Shown here piece by piece: positions 31,538 to 42,800 of a stretch of 64,000 bases of DNA. A program made the position numbers and the translations under genes. The notes beneath the pieces were generated by a model. That model worked only from the letters and a program-made list of their open reading frames with translations, was not told where the DNA came from and searched no databases. Position 1 is the first letter of the stretch, and every line of letters begins with the position of its first letter. Source of the stretch: Gliomastix tumulicola (lineage: Eukaryota; Ascomycota; Sordariomycetes; Hypocreales; Bionectriaceae). The DNA is taken from assembly GCA_001599755.1 (NCBI GenBank), contig BCHX01000002.1, positions 2,480,001 through 2,544,000 of the forward strand, in the 5' to 3' direction.

Positions 31538-33207
31538 TCATGGGGAATCGATCACATCGTCCTCGTCACTGTCGTCACTGATGACAAAGACCTCTTTTCC
31601 GCCATTGTCCCCCGTCTCCTTCTCGCTCGCCGTCTCTTGGTCCTCGCCCTCCATCTCGTAGTCCACGGCGGCAGCCATCGCAGCCTCAAAGTAATTCCTC
31701 CGCCGCACGGCCGCGTCCCGCGCGTAGCACATGTAAAAGCGCACACGTCGGGCCAGCGTTCGCAAAGCCTGGACATCAGGGTCATCGGACTGGAGGCTCG
31801 GCCTGTTGAGATCCCTGACGAGTCTGGGCAGGCTGCCGTCAAACATTCTGATCTCCTCGACCGCGTTCTTCCGCATGTCCTTCAGCACGGCCGCGACCCA
31901 TTCCTCGAGCCCAGCCTGCAGCAGCTCCTTGGACTTGATCGGTGAGGGGGGTGTTGGGAGGCACTCCTGATAGGCCAGCACGGCATTTACAACGTCGCTT
32001 CGGTCTGGCTCCGTAGCGCAGAAGTGATGGAAGTTGATGAACACGTCCTTGTAGAATTTCTCTTCGATCTCGATGCTCTCTCCGGCCCCGTCCTTGAATG
32101 CCTCAGTGAGCCGGGCGATACGATCGTATATCACGTCCTGCTCAACCTTGGGGAGCCAGTGTGTCTAGATGTATGTGTACGAGGTCGTCAGGTCAGTGAG
32201 CTGGATCTACTCGCGGGTCATGATTGCCTCGAAACAGACAAATTTTTCGAAGCGAGGTGCTGGGGGTATGGCTTTTTTTTACCTTTGCAATCGCCGCAAA
32301 CTTCTCCAGCCCGCCAGGAGGAGGGGGGCTTTTCTGGGGGAACCGGACAGCCCAGCGCATGCAAGTACGAAGATAATCGGCGTCCTTATGCGACCCCCAG
32401 GACTCCCTACGGAACCGGCCGACGGCCGCAAGCCACGCCCGATGGCGATACTCCCACCCCCCCTCGAGCCCCGTGACCCATTCAGTGAAGAACACGATGC
32501 GCGCACTGAGCTCCTTGGTCATCGGGGGCAGCCGGTCCAGAGGCTGGAGGAGCCCTTCACCCTCCTCCCGGACGACGCACAGCTGGTCGTCCTCGACGTC
32601 CTGGAGACGGCGAACGATGATGCGGGTGCCGTCGCACAGCCCGTTTATGAGGCTGGTCGCGGCGGGGGGCCGGTATGGGAGCAGCTTGCCGACGACGATG
32701 GCGAGCGCGTGTGGCTGGGCCTCGCTCCATTCTCTAGGTTCCTCAAGCGCGTCGACTGCTGCGGAGCGGCCGATGTGGTAGGGAGGTTGGTCTACGTTGG
32801 CGACGCGTTCCTGCTGCTCGTGCGTCTCGTGGAATTTGATGACGAGCTTCTGTGTCCGGTCAGGCAGCAGGGCCATGTCATACAGGAGGCCATGGGTGGT
32901 GAACCCCAGATCAAGTCCCGTCTCAAACATCTTCGACACTTGATTGCTGAGGCGAATTGCGCGGGGGAAAGCGGGATGCTAGGTTGAGGTCAGACTGAAA
33001 GCTCTGCTCCTATATGTATGAGCGTTTTGACCGTCTTTGTTGGACGGGGGCATATCCTCCCTCGACTTGAGGCGTGGTGGGCCACTTCAATTCTTTGTTC
33101 ATCACTGTCGGTGCTGGTGCTGTCTCTGCGCCAGATATATCACCATTTTTGTAGTAACGATGACCGGTAGAACAAAGTAGGAGCACTGCCTGGTGCACCC
33201 TGATCAA
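31538..33207 (-). CDS. Uncharacterised multi-exon gene
   Basis: Minus strand. The last exon (about 32166-31538) reads THWLPKVEQDVIYDRIARLT ... and ends in an acidic tail (VISDDSDEDDVIDSP). It joins the preceding exon, coding from the region of 32983 down to 32279, through a phase-0 intron (GTAAAA..CTAG, 32278-32167), giving KFAAIAK-THWLPK. The upstream exon begins around MFETGLDLGF (ATG 32930) or, more likely, follows an acceptor near 32983. A coding-like segment at 33010-33207 (APAPTVMNKELKWPTTPQVE) may be an earlier exon, but the donor is uncertain. The total is about 450-500 aa, rich in helices and charged residues (KFHETHEQQER, FFTEWVTGLEGGW). No enzyme motif or known domain was recognised. 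The acidic Ser/Asp C-terminus suggests a nuclear or scaffolding role only weakly. Confidence 0.6.
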
Positions 33208-34083
33208 GGGGGTGATGCGAATTCATAAACGTAAAAGACAGACAGCATGGCGAGGCAGCGGGCGATTCACTAGGAAGGGAGGTGTCTATGAGGGGAACAA
33301 AGTACATCATTTGAGAAGGGAGTAGAGGCGACTGGTGAGCGTTGGCGCCGTAATCCCGAGTCCGGGCTCATTTTCCCCAGTTGTAGCTCCGACTCCGAAA
33401 TTCTCACCGAATCTCACTTTGGTAAGCTCGATGGACGCCATGTAGTCGCTTTGCTTTCTTCTTTCCTAGCTGGACATGGCAAGCTATCCCATGACTTCGG
33501 TCAAACTGTGCGCAGAGAGCTAGAGACGCTGAGCTGGCGGGTGTGCTCGTTGCGGAAGTTCTGTCCTGGGAGTTCCTAGTAAGTCATTCAAAGGTACTTG
33601 TATACCTACTTGTCGTTGAGAGACATCAAACCGGGCTCGGCTAAGAGTGTGCTGTGCTTATGGTCGTCTATTTGTGTGCATATGGTCCTTTATATGAGGC
33701 ATTGTATCTTCATATGCAGTCAGAGTGGCTGTCCACTCTGAATGGCAAAAGACATTGCAACCTGAGTCGTCAGATGACCAGCCAGTGAGAGGGCCAGTCT
33801 TGCAAATACCACTGGCTAGATCCTTGCCGAAGAGGAGATAGAGAGGGCCATTCATGTCGTCAGTCAGTCTGTAGAATACATGCGGGCAGATCAGATTTAA
33901 GTTGCGGTCGTCGCCCATCCTAGCCATCATGACTCTGGATCATTTCCATTTCCCTTACTTTCTTCCACTTCCTCACGCTGGCGTGACGACCATCCTGCTA
34001 TCTCCATGCCGACCTGACCCTCGCACATCAAGCCCTACAGAACCTCACCCCTTTCGACTTACCTTCCCTTCTCAGCTATCACT
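33208..34083. other. Intergenic region upstream of the broken membrane-protein gene
   Basis: No coding signal recognised. A CT-rich leader (33940-34080) precedes the ATG at 34084. Confidence 0.4.
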
Positions 34084-35434
34084 ATGCGAGACTACTCGCA
34101 CGATTGTTGCCAGCCTCAAACAGCCAGCGAGACGCGCGGCCGTTGGGGCGAGGCGTACGCCAAGACCAATTTTGTCGCCATAGGCTTACTCCTTTCCATA
34201 GCCTTGGCAATCCAAGGCTTCCTTCCTCATCTATGTTATGGTCGATGGTTGGCGCACCGACCAAACTGACTTCGAGACCGACGGCCCCGGCAACCCATTC
34301 TATAAGAACATCATTGCGGGAGAGTGCTACCTCAACGACACGGTCACTGTCCCTGGCCTCTGCTCGGCTCTAACTCGCCACTTGGAGTCTGATGCCCTCA
34401 GCGGGCGTGAGACGTTCCTCGACAGTCGGGAATACACATGGGATGGCACGCAGTCCAAGTTGTTGAATGCCACATGGTGCCAAGTCCTCCAATGCGTCCA
34501 GGTGTTCAAGATTATCCCGTCTGAGCCTTTTGCCGGCGGCGTACTGGCCCGATCGCTTCGCCTCCTGGAATTCGGGCAACACGGCGGCCGCCGTCGCCTT
34601 CCTCACCACGTTCGCCATCTACCTATATGATCGCAAGCACAACTATCCCAAAGGCTGTCGTGGCTTCAAGAGCATTGGCGTCGCACAATGGGTTACCACG
34701 GCATATGCCGCTGGAAGGACCTTTCGCCTGGTGGTGGACGTCTATCATCCGCCGCCAATGGCGCAACAACTCCGACTGGAGTACGGCTTCGTTTGCTGCG
34801 TGGACGGTCACGTGGTACCAGGTGTACAACTTGCACTACCGGCCTCGATCGTGCGTCCTCGCACTGTTGCCGAGGACCATGGGCATTTTGATTAAAATCA
34901 TCTGCGTGGCTGCTCGTGGTTGCACAGTGTGCGGCCACAGCGTACTTTGTCATCGACTGGCCTTTCGTGACGAAAGGGTTCATGCCTCGCCGGGGCTATG
35001 ACTATCTCGCGTCGTCCATAGCCTCAGCACCCGGGAACTCGTCCTGCACGCCCGGCCATCTCTGCACCCCCCGAGAAGGAGTGGATGCTGCAGAGCCGAG
35101 ACCCCCCACAAGGCCGGCGCTTCTTCTACGCCTCCATCTTCCCCCCAAGCGCACTTTTGCTGCTCCATACTCGCCGTTGCCGTTCCGTATGTCCCCGCTC
35201 TCTACCAGGCGGTTCGGAAACGGAGGCTATGGCGCCTCAAGGACCAGACGCGGGAGAAGGAAGAGATCCCGCCCGCTCTATCTCATGGCGTTCGTCGCAA
35301 GCATCGGCCTCATCTGCAGTCTCGTTAACATGATCCTGGTCGCGGCGAACAACGGCGCGACAGCCATAGAGGAACGATACGGCTCGGTCGCTTTGGACGC
35401 TGAGTGTAGCGCCATCCACGTGGGACTTACCTAG
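34084..35434 (+). pseudogene. Multi-pass membrane-protein gene disrupted by several frameshifts
   Basis: Protein-like segments follow one another along the plus strand but in changing frames. They are MRDYSHDCC ... FVAIGLLLSIALAIQG (34084-), FLIYVMVDGWRTDQTDFETD ... NATWCQ (34225-), NTAAAVAFLTTFAIYLYDRKH (34578-), WTVTWYQVYNLHYRP (34799-), and AQCAATAYFVIDWPFVTKGF (34922-). A final part near 35130 reads RRFFYASIFPPSALLLL. Read together they give a plausible protein with four or more membrane helices and glycosylated loops (NDT, NAT). At least four indels are needed, no convincing introns explain the shifts, and few in-frame stops occur, so decay is recent or the sequence carries indel errors near the poly-G/gap region. 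Family not recognised. Confidence 0.6.
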
Positions 35435-36065
35435 CCCGTGGAGGCATTTCCTAGACGTCGACGTTTCCTGAAAACCCCTCTGGCTTGTCCAAACCTGGGT
35501 AAACGGTTGACCGGGGCCAACTTGCGCCATTGGGGGGGGGGGGGGGGGGTAAACAAAGCTACTAGTTGCTGATTCAAGCCATCATCGTGGTTGGGGGGGG
35601 GGGGGGGGGGNNNNNNNNNNNNNNNNNNNNNNNNNNNNNNNNNNNNNNNNNNNNNNNNNNNNNNNNNNNNNNNNNNNNNNNNNNNNNNNNNNNNNNNNNN
35701 NNNNNNNNNNGGGGGGGGGCTACTATTCGCCGCAGCAAGCTACCTTGGAACATGGTGCCCTTTACCTGCTATTTCAGGGGTCCTCGACTATCGGCCATTT
35801 ATCCGAGCGAGCTTCGCATGAATCGCTCGCCTGCCGAGCTGAGCCTGCTCCAGAACCGTACGGATATGTCAAAAGGAGCGTTGGTTGCCGATGCAGCCGC
35901 GATGGAGTTGAAGCTCCGTGGAATGGTGAATTGGGGAGAACGGTTCGTCATCCGGCCGGGTAGATGTTGTGCCATTCGATCGTGAAGAGCCACGCGGATC
36001 AAGCAGTGGCCACTTATGTACCTTCGGCCTCAGATACTTATAGTGAATTTAGTCGCTACTCTGAT
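35435..36065. other. Gap-containing region, no gene seen
   Basis: Contains poly-G runs, a 100-N gap and about 340 bp of normal-GC sequence in which only chance frames occur. Confidence 0.5.
35532..35719. other. Poly-G runs and assembly gap (100 N)
   Basis: G runs at 35532-35549 (18) and 35593-35610 (18), then N from 35611 to 35710, then nine more G (35711-35719). G on both sides of the gap shows the assembly broke inside one long poly-G tract. One hundred N is a conventional placeholder, so the true distance is unknown. Translations across it are meaningless. Confidence 0.95.
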
Positions 36066-36184
36066 ACATACGACCATATCCACTAGAAAATACGGGATCC
36101 CGTCCGCTCTCCCATAGTCAAGCTGGTGAGAGGTTGATTAGTAGTTGGGTCGGTGACGACCAGCGAATACCGGCTGTTGTATGT
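36066..36184 (+). rRNA. 5S ribosomal RNA (copy B)
   Basis: 119 nt, beginning acatacgaccatat and ending ggctgttgtatgt with complementary ends. It shares the gttgggtcggtgacgacc core with copy A and is followed directly by a run of eight T (RNA polymerase III terminator). Six bases differ from copy A. Relative to copy A it carries changes such as gaggggct to gagaggtt, which are RIP-like transitions. It sits about 500 bp from the edge of AT-rich block 1. Confidence 0.85.
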
Positions 36185-36690
36185 TTTTTTTGGATTTCCT
36201 TATTTTCAATACCCAGGCAAATAGAGGCTAGACACCTTTAACCCATGCCTAATAGGCCAACTGCCCAGGCGTCGACGAGAATTCCATCTCTCATTCTCTG
36301 CAACACAATTAACCACCTCCTTCGCACTATCTTAATACAATAAGTGACCTCAGTCCAGGGCTTAAAGACTTGCTACCAAGCTGCTTAGTCATATCCTATG
36401 CCAGTTGAAAGTACCAGCACTTCTCTCCGCCATCTAGGCCTCCCGCGTGCTTCACAATGCATTCGCAGTTGCGAAACGCACCATCTTATCCAATATGCTG
36501 ACCCATCATGTGGGAGAAAGTCTAATGCGAGTCGCCCTAACGGCCGTCTCAAGCCCAGCAGAATCCCCTGAGGCCCTAGAGATAGCCGCCAACCATAGGC
36601 ATCCTTAAAAGCTGACTCTACTCAAGCTGGACCAGGTCCTTGCCGTCAACAAGCTGAATGCGGCTGTTAATGCATTTGCGCAATGGTTTA
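36185..36690. other. Border sequence between 5S rRNA and AT-rich block
   Basis: Normal-GC sequence with no open frame of note. It may be a degraded element end. GC content drops abruptly at about 36690. Confidence 0.4.
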
Positions 36691-39300
36691 TTTAATATAC
36701 TAAAAGCTTTTTTTATCTTTATTATTAAAGGCTTTTTTAATTATTATTTTTATTTTATTTATAATACTAAATAAAAGCTTTTTACTTATAGTATAATTTT
36801 ATTATACTCTCTTTTATAAGAGAATAATAGCTTATTAAATCCTAGCTATTATTTCTTTAGGTATAATATTAGTAATTTTATTATATACTTTATATTTAAA
36901 TTTAAAAATTATATTAATAATCTTTAAAAAATTTTAATAATTATTTAAAATAAATATTTTAATTTTTTATAAATCTTTATATTATTTTCTTTAATTTTTT
37001 TAAAAAAAATTTTAATAATATTATATTTAAATTTAATATATAAAATATTTTTATTTTTATTATATAAATTAATTATTATTTTATATATTAATTCTTTATA
37101 TATTTATTATAATATATTTAAAATTTATTTTTATTTTTTAAATTTTTTAAATATTAATATAATATATATATTTTTATATAAATTTTTTACTTATATATAT
37201 ATTTAATATTTTATTATTTATTATTATTAAATATTTTTTATTTTAATATATAATTATAATTTTAATATTTTAAATTATTTTTTATATTTTTTTATATATT
37301 ATAAATTTTTAAAAAAAAAATTAAATTCTTTTTAATATAATTTATTTATATTTTTATAAATTTAATTATAATTATTATATTTTTTATTTAAAATATTTAA
37401 TATAAAATTTTAATATAAATTATAAAAATTATAAAAATTATTATATAATAAAAAAAAGAAATATTAATTTATTATATTTAAGTAATTTTATTTATTTTAA
37501 TAAAATATATTATAATTTAATTTTATTAAAATAAATTTATTTTAAATAAAATTTAATATATAAAAAAAAATTAAATTTAATAATATATAAAATTTTAAAA
37601 TTATATTTTTAAAAATAAATAAAAAAATTAATAAAAATAAAGTAAAAAAGTATTTAAAAAAATATAATAATATTTTAATTAATAAAAGATTTAAAAAAAA
37701 TAAAGTCTTAATAATAATAAAAAGATTTTAATAATTAATATATAATTAAAAAAAAATATTATTATTATAGTTAAATTTTAAAATAATATAAAATATTTTA
37801 TATAAATTTATAAAAGTTATTTAACTTTTAAGTTCTTTTAAATTTAAATTTAAAAATTTTAAATTTTTTTAAGTTTAATAATAATATTATTTATTAAATT
37901 AAGTATATTTATTTTATAATAATTTTTTTAAAATAATTTTAATATTAAATTTAAATATTATTATAATAAATTTTTAAAATTTTATATTTTTATATTATTT
38001 TATTATAATATTTTTATTTTTTATTTATTTTTTAATAATTTTTATTATTATTTTATTTAATTATATATTTTATTATAAATTTTTTATATTTTATAATAAT
38101 TATTAAAAAAAATTAATTTTTTTTATATATTTTAAAAATTTTTATTTATATTATTAAATAATAAAAAAAAATAAAAATTAAAATAAAAATTATTTTATTA
38201 AAAAATTTTTTTTTATAATTTTAAATATATTTTATTAATTTATAAATTTAAATATTTTTTAATTATATAATTAAATTTATTTTTAAAATTTTTATATATT
38301 TTTTTTTATTATAAATTATTTAATAAATATATATATATATAAAAGGTTTTTTTAAAAAAAATTTAAATATATAAATTATTATTAATTATATTTATATATT
38401 TTATAAATTAAAAAAAATAAATTAAAATAAAATTTTAAAGTATTTATATAATAAATAAAGTAATTTATTTAGTATAGGGTAGTTAAATTAGGGTTTAAAT
38501 AATATTTTATATTCTTAGAACTCTAGGATATCTTAACTAAGTAAGGTGGTAGTTATAGCTAATAAGTTATAAGTATTAGTAAAGCTAAGAGGAACTAATA
38601 TTAATAAAGGATGCTCTAGCTTAGTATACTTATTAATAAAGGGTATATCTAAGTAAAGTGCTTTATTAATAGCTAGTAAGCTATTTAATCTATCTAGGTA
38701 ATAACTGTGATCTATATATATAAAGTAGTAGTTTATAATGTTCACATAGTGTATCTAGTTCACTTATATACCAGTGGACTTCATGACCTAGGTGAACTAG
38801 TAGTGTAGGGTAAGCGGTTTTAACCTCGGGCTAGAACATCTACCACTCTAGTCCGCCTTACCCCACGGGGCCTGTGATCCTGCGACTATAGTGCTAGGTC
38901 GTAATAATTTATAAAATTATTATTATAATAAATTAAATAATTTATTTAATATAAAATAATTAAATTAAATTTAAATAATTTTATATTTTTAAAATATTAA
39001 AATATTTTAATTAAGTAATTAAATAGATATAATAAGTAAATTATTAATATTAATAAAGCTAAGTATAAAGTAATAAATAAAAAATACTTTAACTTAAAGT
39101 ACTTTACTAAAAGTATAATTAAATATAATACTTTATTAATAGTTAGTAAGTTATTTAATTTATTTAAGTAATAATTATAATATATATATATTAAGTAATA
39201 TACTTATAGTATACTATACCTAGAGTAAACTAAGTTATAGTTCACTTGTGGTTTATTACTAGTTTACCTAAAGCCCCATGAATTATATTTCTCTAGGGTA
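36690..39300. repeat. AT-rich RIP-degraded block 1
   Basis: From 36700 to about 38440 G and C are nearly absent, with long mixed A/T strings and no protein trace in any frame. From 38440 onward a repeat unit occurs twice in tandem, with slightly more GC. This is typical of repeats saturated with RIP mutations. The original element cannot be named. Confidence 0.8.
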
Positions 39301-39380
39301 GTTGTATTCCTCGGGGCGGAATATCCTCCTACCATAGTGCCTTTCTGACCCACATGGTCTGTGATCCCACGACCAAGTCG
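38450..39380. repeat. Two-copy tandem repeat, unit about 480 bp
   Basis: Copy 1 (about 38450-38900) and copy 2 (about 38930-39380) align along their length. Anchors include ctttattaatagctagtaag at about 38660 versus ctttattaatagttagtaag at about 39140, and ctgtgatcctgcgac at 38872 versus ctgtgatcccacgac at 39359. Nearly all differences are C/T or G/A, with copy 2 more mutated in its first part. Copy 2 abuts the GC island and the CHAT gene promoter. Confidence 0.75.
38811..38868. repeat. Inverted repeat inside the tandem unit
   Basis: gggtaagcgg and ccgccttaccc flank a loop of about 36 bases containing cctcgggc. The arms pair with one bulge. It looks superficially tRNA-like in size but lacks the A- and B-box sequences. 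Confidence 0.5.
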
Positions 39381-39855
39381 CCTTTTGAAAGGCGTCCATG
39401 GCGGAGTACACAGCCCCAGGCTGAAAGCTGCCCAATATCAGACTCACGGTAAATTCACCAAGTATAGACGACTTTGTGTTCTTCATCCACCTGTACCAGA
39501 AATTGGTGACCTCACCACTTGTCCGTCTCGCCCCACCTTTCCAAACCACCTATGCCCCATACATATAATAAGAGAAGTTGCTTGGAGCTCGGCCAAGTAT
39601 TGGGTTGTCACAATTGGGCAAATATGGGGAGTGGGTTCAGCCCCATGGTTCGCATTTCATAATAAGGCAGCTCATGTATGTTTTAGTCGCCTGCTTTGCC
39701 TTAGGCAGAGATCTCGGTGTATTTAGGCAGCGAGACTTTTCTCACTTTTCTCCCATCTACCCCCTTCACTATTCATTTCATTTCTTTTTACAACAATATC
39801 TCATTACCGGCACCCTGATATATCTTCCCTGGGTCATTTACGGCCTAGAATTGCA
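39381..39855. promoter_or_regulatory. Promoter region of the TPR-CHAT gene
   Basis: Normal-GC sequence between tandem repeat copy 2 and the ATG. The last 130 bp are rich in C and T (ttctcacttttctcccatc), as in many fungal leaders, with a TATA-like tgatatatcttccc at about 39819-39832. The plus-strand frame 39361-39726 shows no domain and is taken as chance. Confidence 0.45.
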
Positions 39856-42800
39856 ATGGCAACACCCCATCTATCCATCATTGAGCTAGGCCTTACCTGG
39901 CTTGAGGAGTTCAAGCGGCTCAAGCGACTTGAAGATTTGGAGAGAGTCATCTGTCAGCTGCACGACGACCTTGTGCCCGGCACCGTCGAAGACGAGCGAC
40001 GTGCCCTACTGCGCATCGCGCTGGCGTATGGGGAGAAGCACGACAGGACGCAGGCCTTTGAGGACTATCAAGCCTTGGCAATGCTGCTCCTCGAGTCGTC
40101 AAACGCGGTACCGGAGAATCATCCGACCAAGATCGAACTGCTTCCTCGGGTCATCCAGACTTTCGAAATTCTATCGCATGAGAGCAAGTCAACCGAAGAC
40201 ATGACTATCCTGTCAGAGCAGCTTGAGCTCTTACTCAGAATCCATCCTGGGGATGACTCGTCCCGGGCGGCCATTCATCACCAGCTCGCCGATGTGTGCA
40301 TTCTGGAGTTTGAAGTAACAGGAGATCAAAGAGCGATAGATGGGTGTATTCAACACATCGAACTTTGGTCAGAACTAACTCCTCGGTCGGCCCCCGAGTG
40401 GTTTGCTGGGGCTGAACAGCTCAGCTCTTTGTTGGTCAGAAAGCACCAGATGACAGGAGACGTGCACGACCTACGGTCTCTGATCCGTCACGAAGAGGGC
40501 CTGCTAGAAGTGACGCCAGAGGCTCAGGGTGCTTGGAATATGAGGGCTGGATACGTTGGTCAGCAATATCTCAACCTATATCGGGAGGTCCAGGACAAAG
40601 AGGGCCTGCAGAGAGCCATTGAGATCTTCGATGAGCTCCTTCTCCGTCTGCCAGGGACTGATCCGATGCGAGTTCGTGCCCTCTTCACGCAATCTGGAGC
40701 GTACCTCGCCATGTGGGATGTCACTAAGGACGTTGGCTATCTCCACGTCTCAGCCCGACAGGCCAGAGACTCTCTCGCCCTCCTCCCAAAGGATGATCCA
40801 CAACGCCCGAACCATCTGCGGATGGCCGCAAACCGTTGGTGTAAGCTCCACGAGCTGACCCAAGGGCGAGAATGCCTAGACACATCCATTGTCCTCTACG
40901 GGGAGCTGCTAGAGAGCCTCCCTGATAACTTCTCCGACCGCCGCCAGACCCTAAAGATATTTGTCCAGCTGAGGTCTTCCAAGGCTCTCACAACGGCGGA
41001 GGATGAGGACTACCGCATCGCCCAGGATTGCTATGCTGAGCTGCTTGATCAAATGCCAGCTGACGATCCTGAGAAGGAGCAGATCCTCACTAATCAGACC
41101 ATTTTCGCTATCAAAAAACAGCTCAGGGCAGAGGAGCTCCGTCTCACACAAGGCTTTGATCTGGCATCGGACGACCCAGCTCTATTAGAAAGCAAAGAGG
41201 CGCTCCGAAAAATGGGGTTCCGTCCTCACGGTTTATCAGAAGCTGAGATGGAGGCTGTCCTAGCGAATCTGCGACCCGAGGATCCCAACCGAGCGATGGT
41301 GCTGTGTGCCTTAGGAGCCGCATATCACGAAATGTTCAACACGTCAAAGGAGCTGACACATTCGAGTCGAGCCGCCGAATACTATCGTGAGGGCCTCGGC
41401 CTCGATTCCATCCCCAACAGGGACAGAAAGATGCTCACCGAGGGACTGTCCGCCGTCCTTACGAGCGTGTTTAAGGTCACCAAGCTTGACAGGGATCTAG
41501 ACATTGCCATCGAAGCCCTGCAACGGACGGTGGAAGTCCTCAGGGCTACGGACTCCTTGTTGGGGAATATGGGATTGCTCTGCAGCCATGTCCACCGACG
41601 CTATATTTCGAAGCATGATAAGGCTGACTTGGACTTGCTGGTGGAAACACCCCAGAGGGCACTGGCCCTCGTGCCTGACGACGAGAAAGACAAACGGGCC
41701 AGTCTTCTTTTTTTCATCGGCTGGGCCTATAGTGAACGGGCAAGGCAGGGGGGAGCCATTTCGGCCCATGAAGCTGCTGTGCGGCATTGTGAGCAAGCTC
41801 TCGAAGAGTTCCCCGAAGATGGCACTGGTAGGAAGCCTTATCTGATCAACTTGGGAGTCGCTTATCTGAACTTTTGTTCCAGAGTCTGGGACCCGACCGT
41901 CCTAGAGAAGGCAATTAAGAATCTCCAGGAAGCCCTCGGAATGACCGAGGAAAACACGAGTGAATATGCCACTCTACTCTTCGAGCTCGCCAATGCGTAT
42001 GAGCATAGTTATTTCTTTGCAAAGTTGACCGGCCCCCGAGACTTAGCCATCTCGTGCTACCAGCGAGCCTTGGAGATTGAGAAAGCGCACCAGAATGGGA
42101 CAGCCGTGGCGGGATTTGGGGTGAGGCTGGGCCAGTTAGATCTCCTGCGGTACACGGATACCCATGACCCCGCGGATTGGGAGACAGCCATGCGGCGGCT
42201 TGAAGACGCACTGGACCATCTTCCTGACATGGAGATAGCTCGTGGCAGCGCCTTCTTCCTCCTGGGACGAGGACACAGGTACACGCCTCTGGTATCGTCA
42301 GAACAAGCAGCAGATGAGGAGCTTCACCTTCGCAAGGCCGCGTTGTGTTTTCAGAGCGCCCTTGATCTCACTGTATCCCTGCCCATGGAAAGAATCTCTG
42401 CTGGCGTGGAGTTGCTGGAGGTATACGCTTCGTTGAAGGATTGGAGCCAAGCCTTCAGAACCGCGACCGTTATCTTCTCGTTGGTTCCTCTCATACTGGA
42501 CCGCTCCCTTGAGAACTCAGATATGCAATGGTACGCGCAGCATCTTGCGGGCGTTGCCACGAAGGCCGCTGCGGTAGCCCTGTTGGCTGGAGAGGGCCCC
42601 TATGCGGCTCTCAGGTTTCTGGAAGCTGGCCGAGGTATCACTATAAGCTCACTACTCTGGTTACGTTCCGACATTGATGGTGTTTCTAAGGAGCTGCCAG
42701 ATGTGACAGAGCAGTATCTTAGATTCCGCAATCAGCTTATTACGCCTAGGAAAAGCCTCAGCGATCCCGCTGCCGCCTGGCTCCCCGTCCACCAGCCAGA

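Noticed and set aside
38811..38868. tRNA-like hairpin
   Set aside because: Size and stem suggest it, but A/B boxes and cloverleaf arms are absent and it repeats with the surrounding tandem unit.
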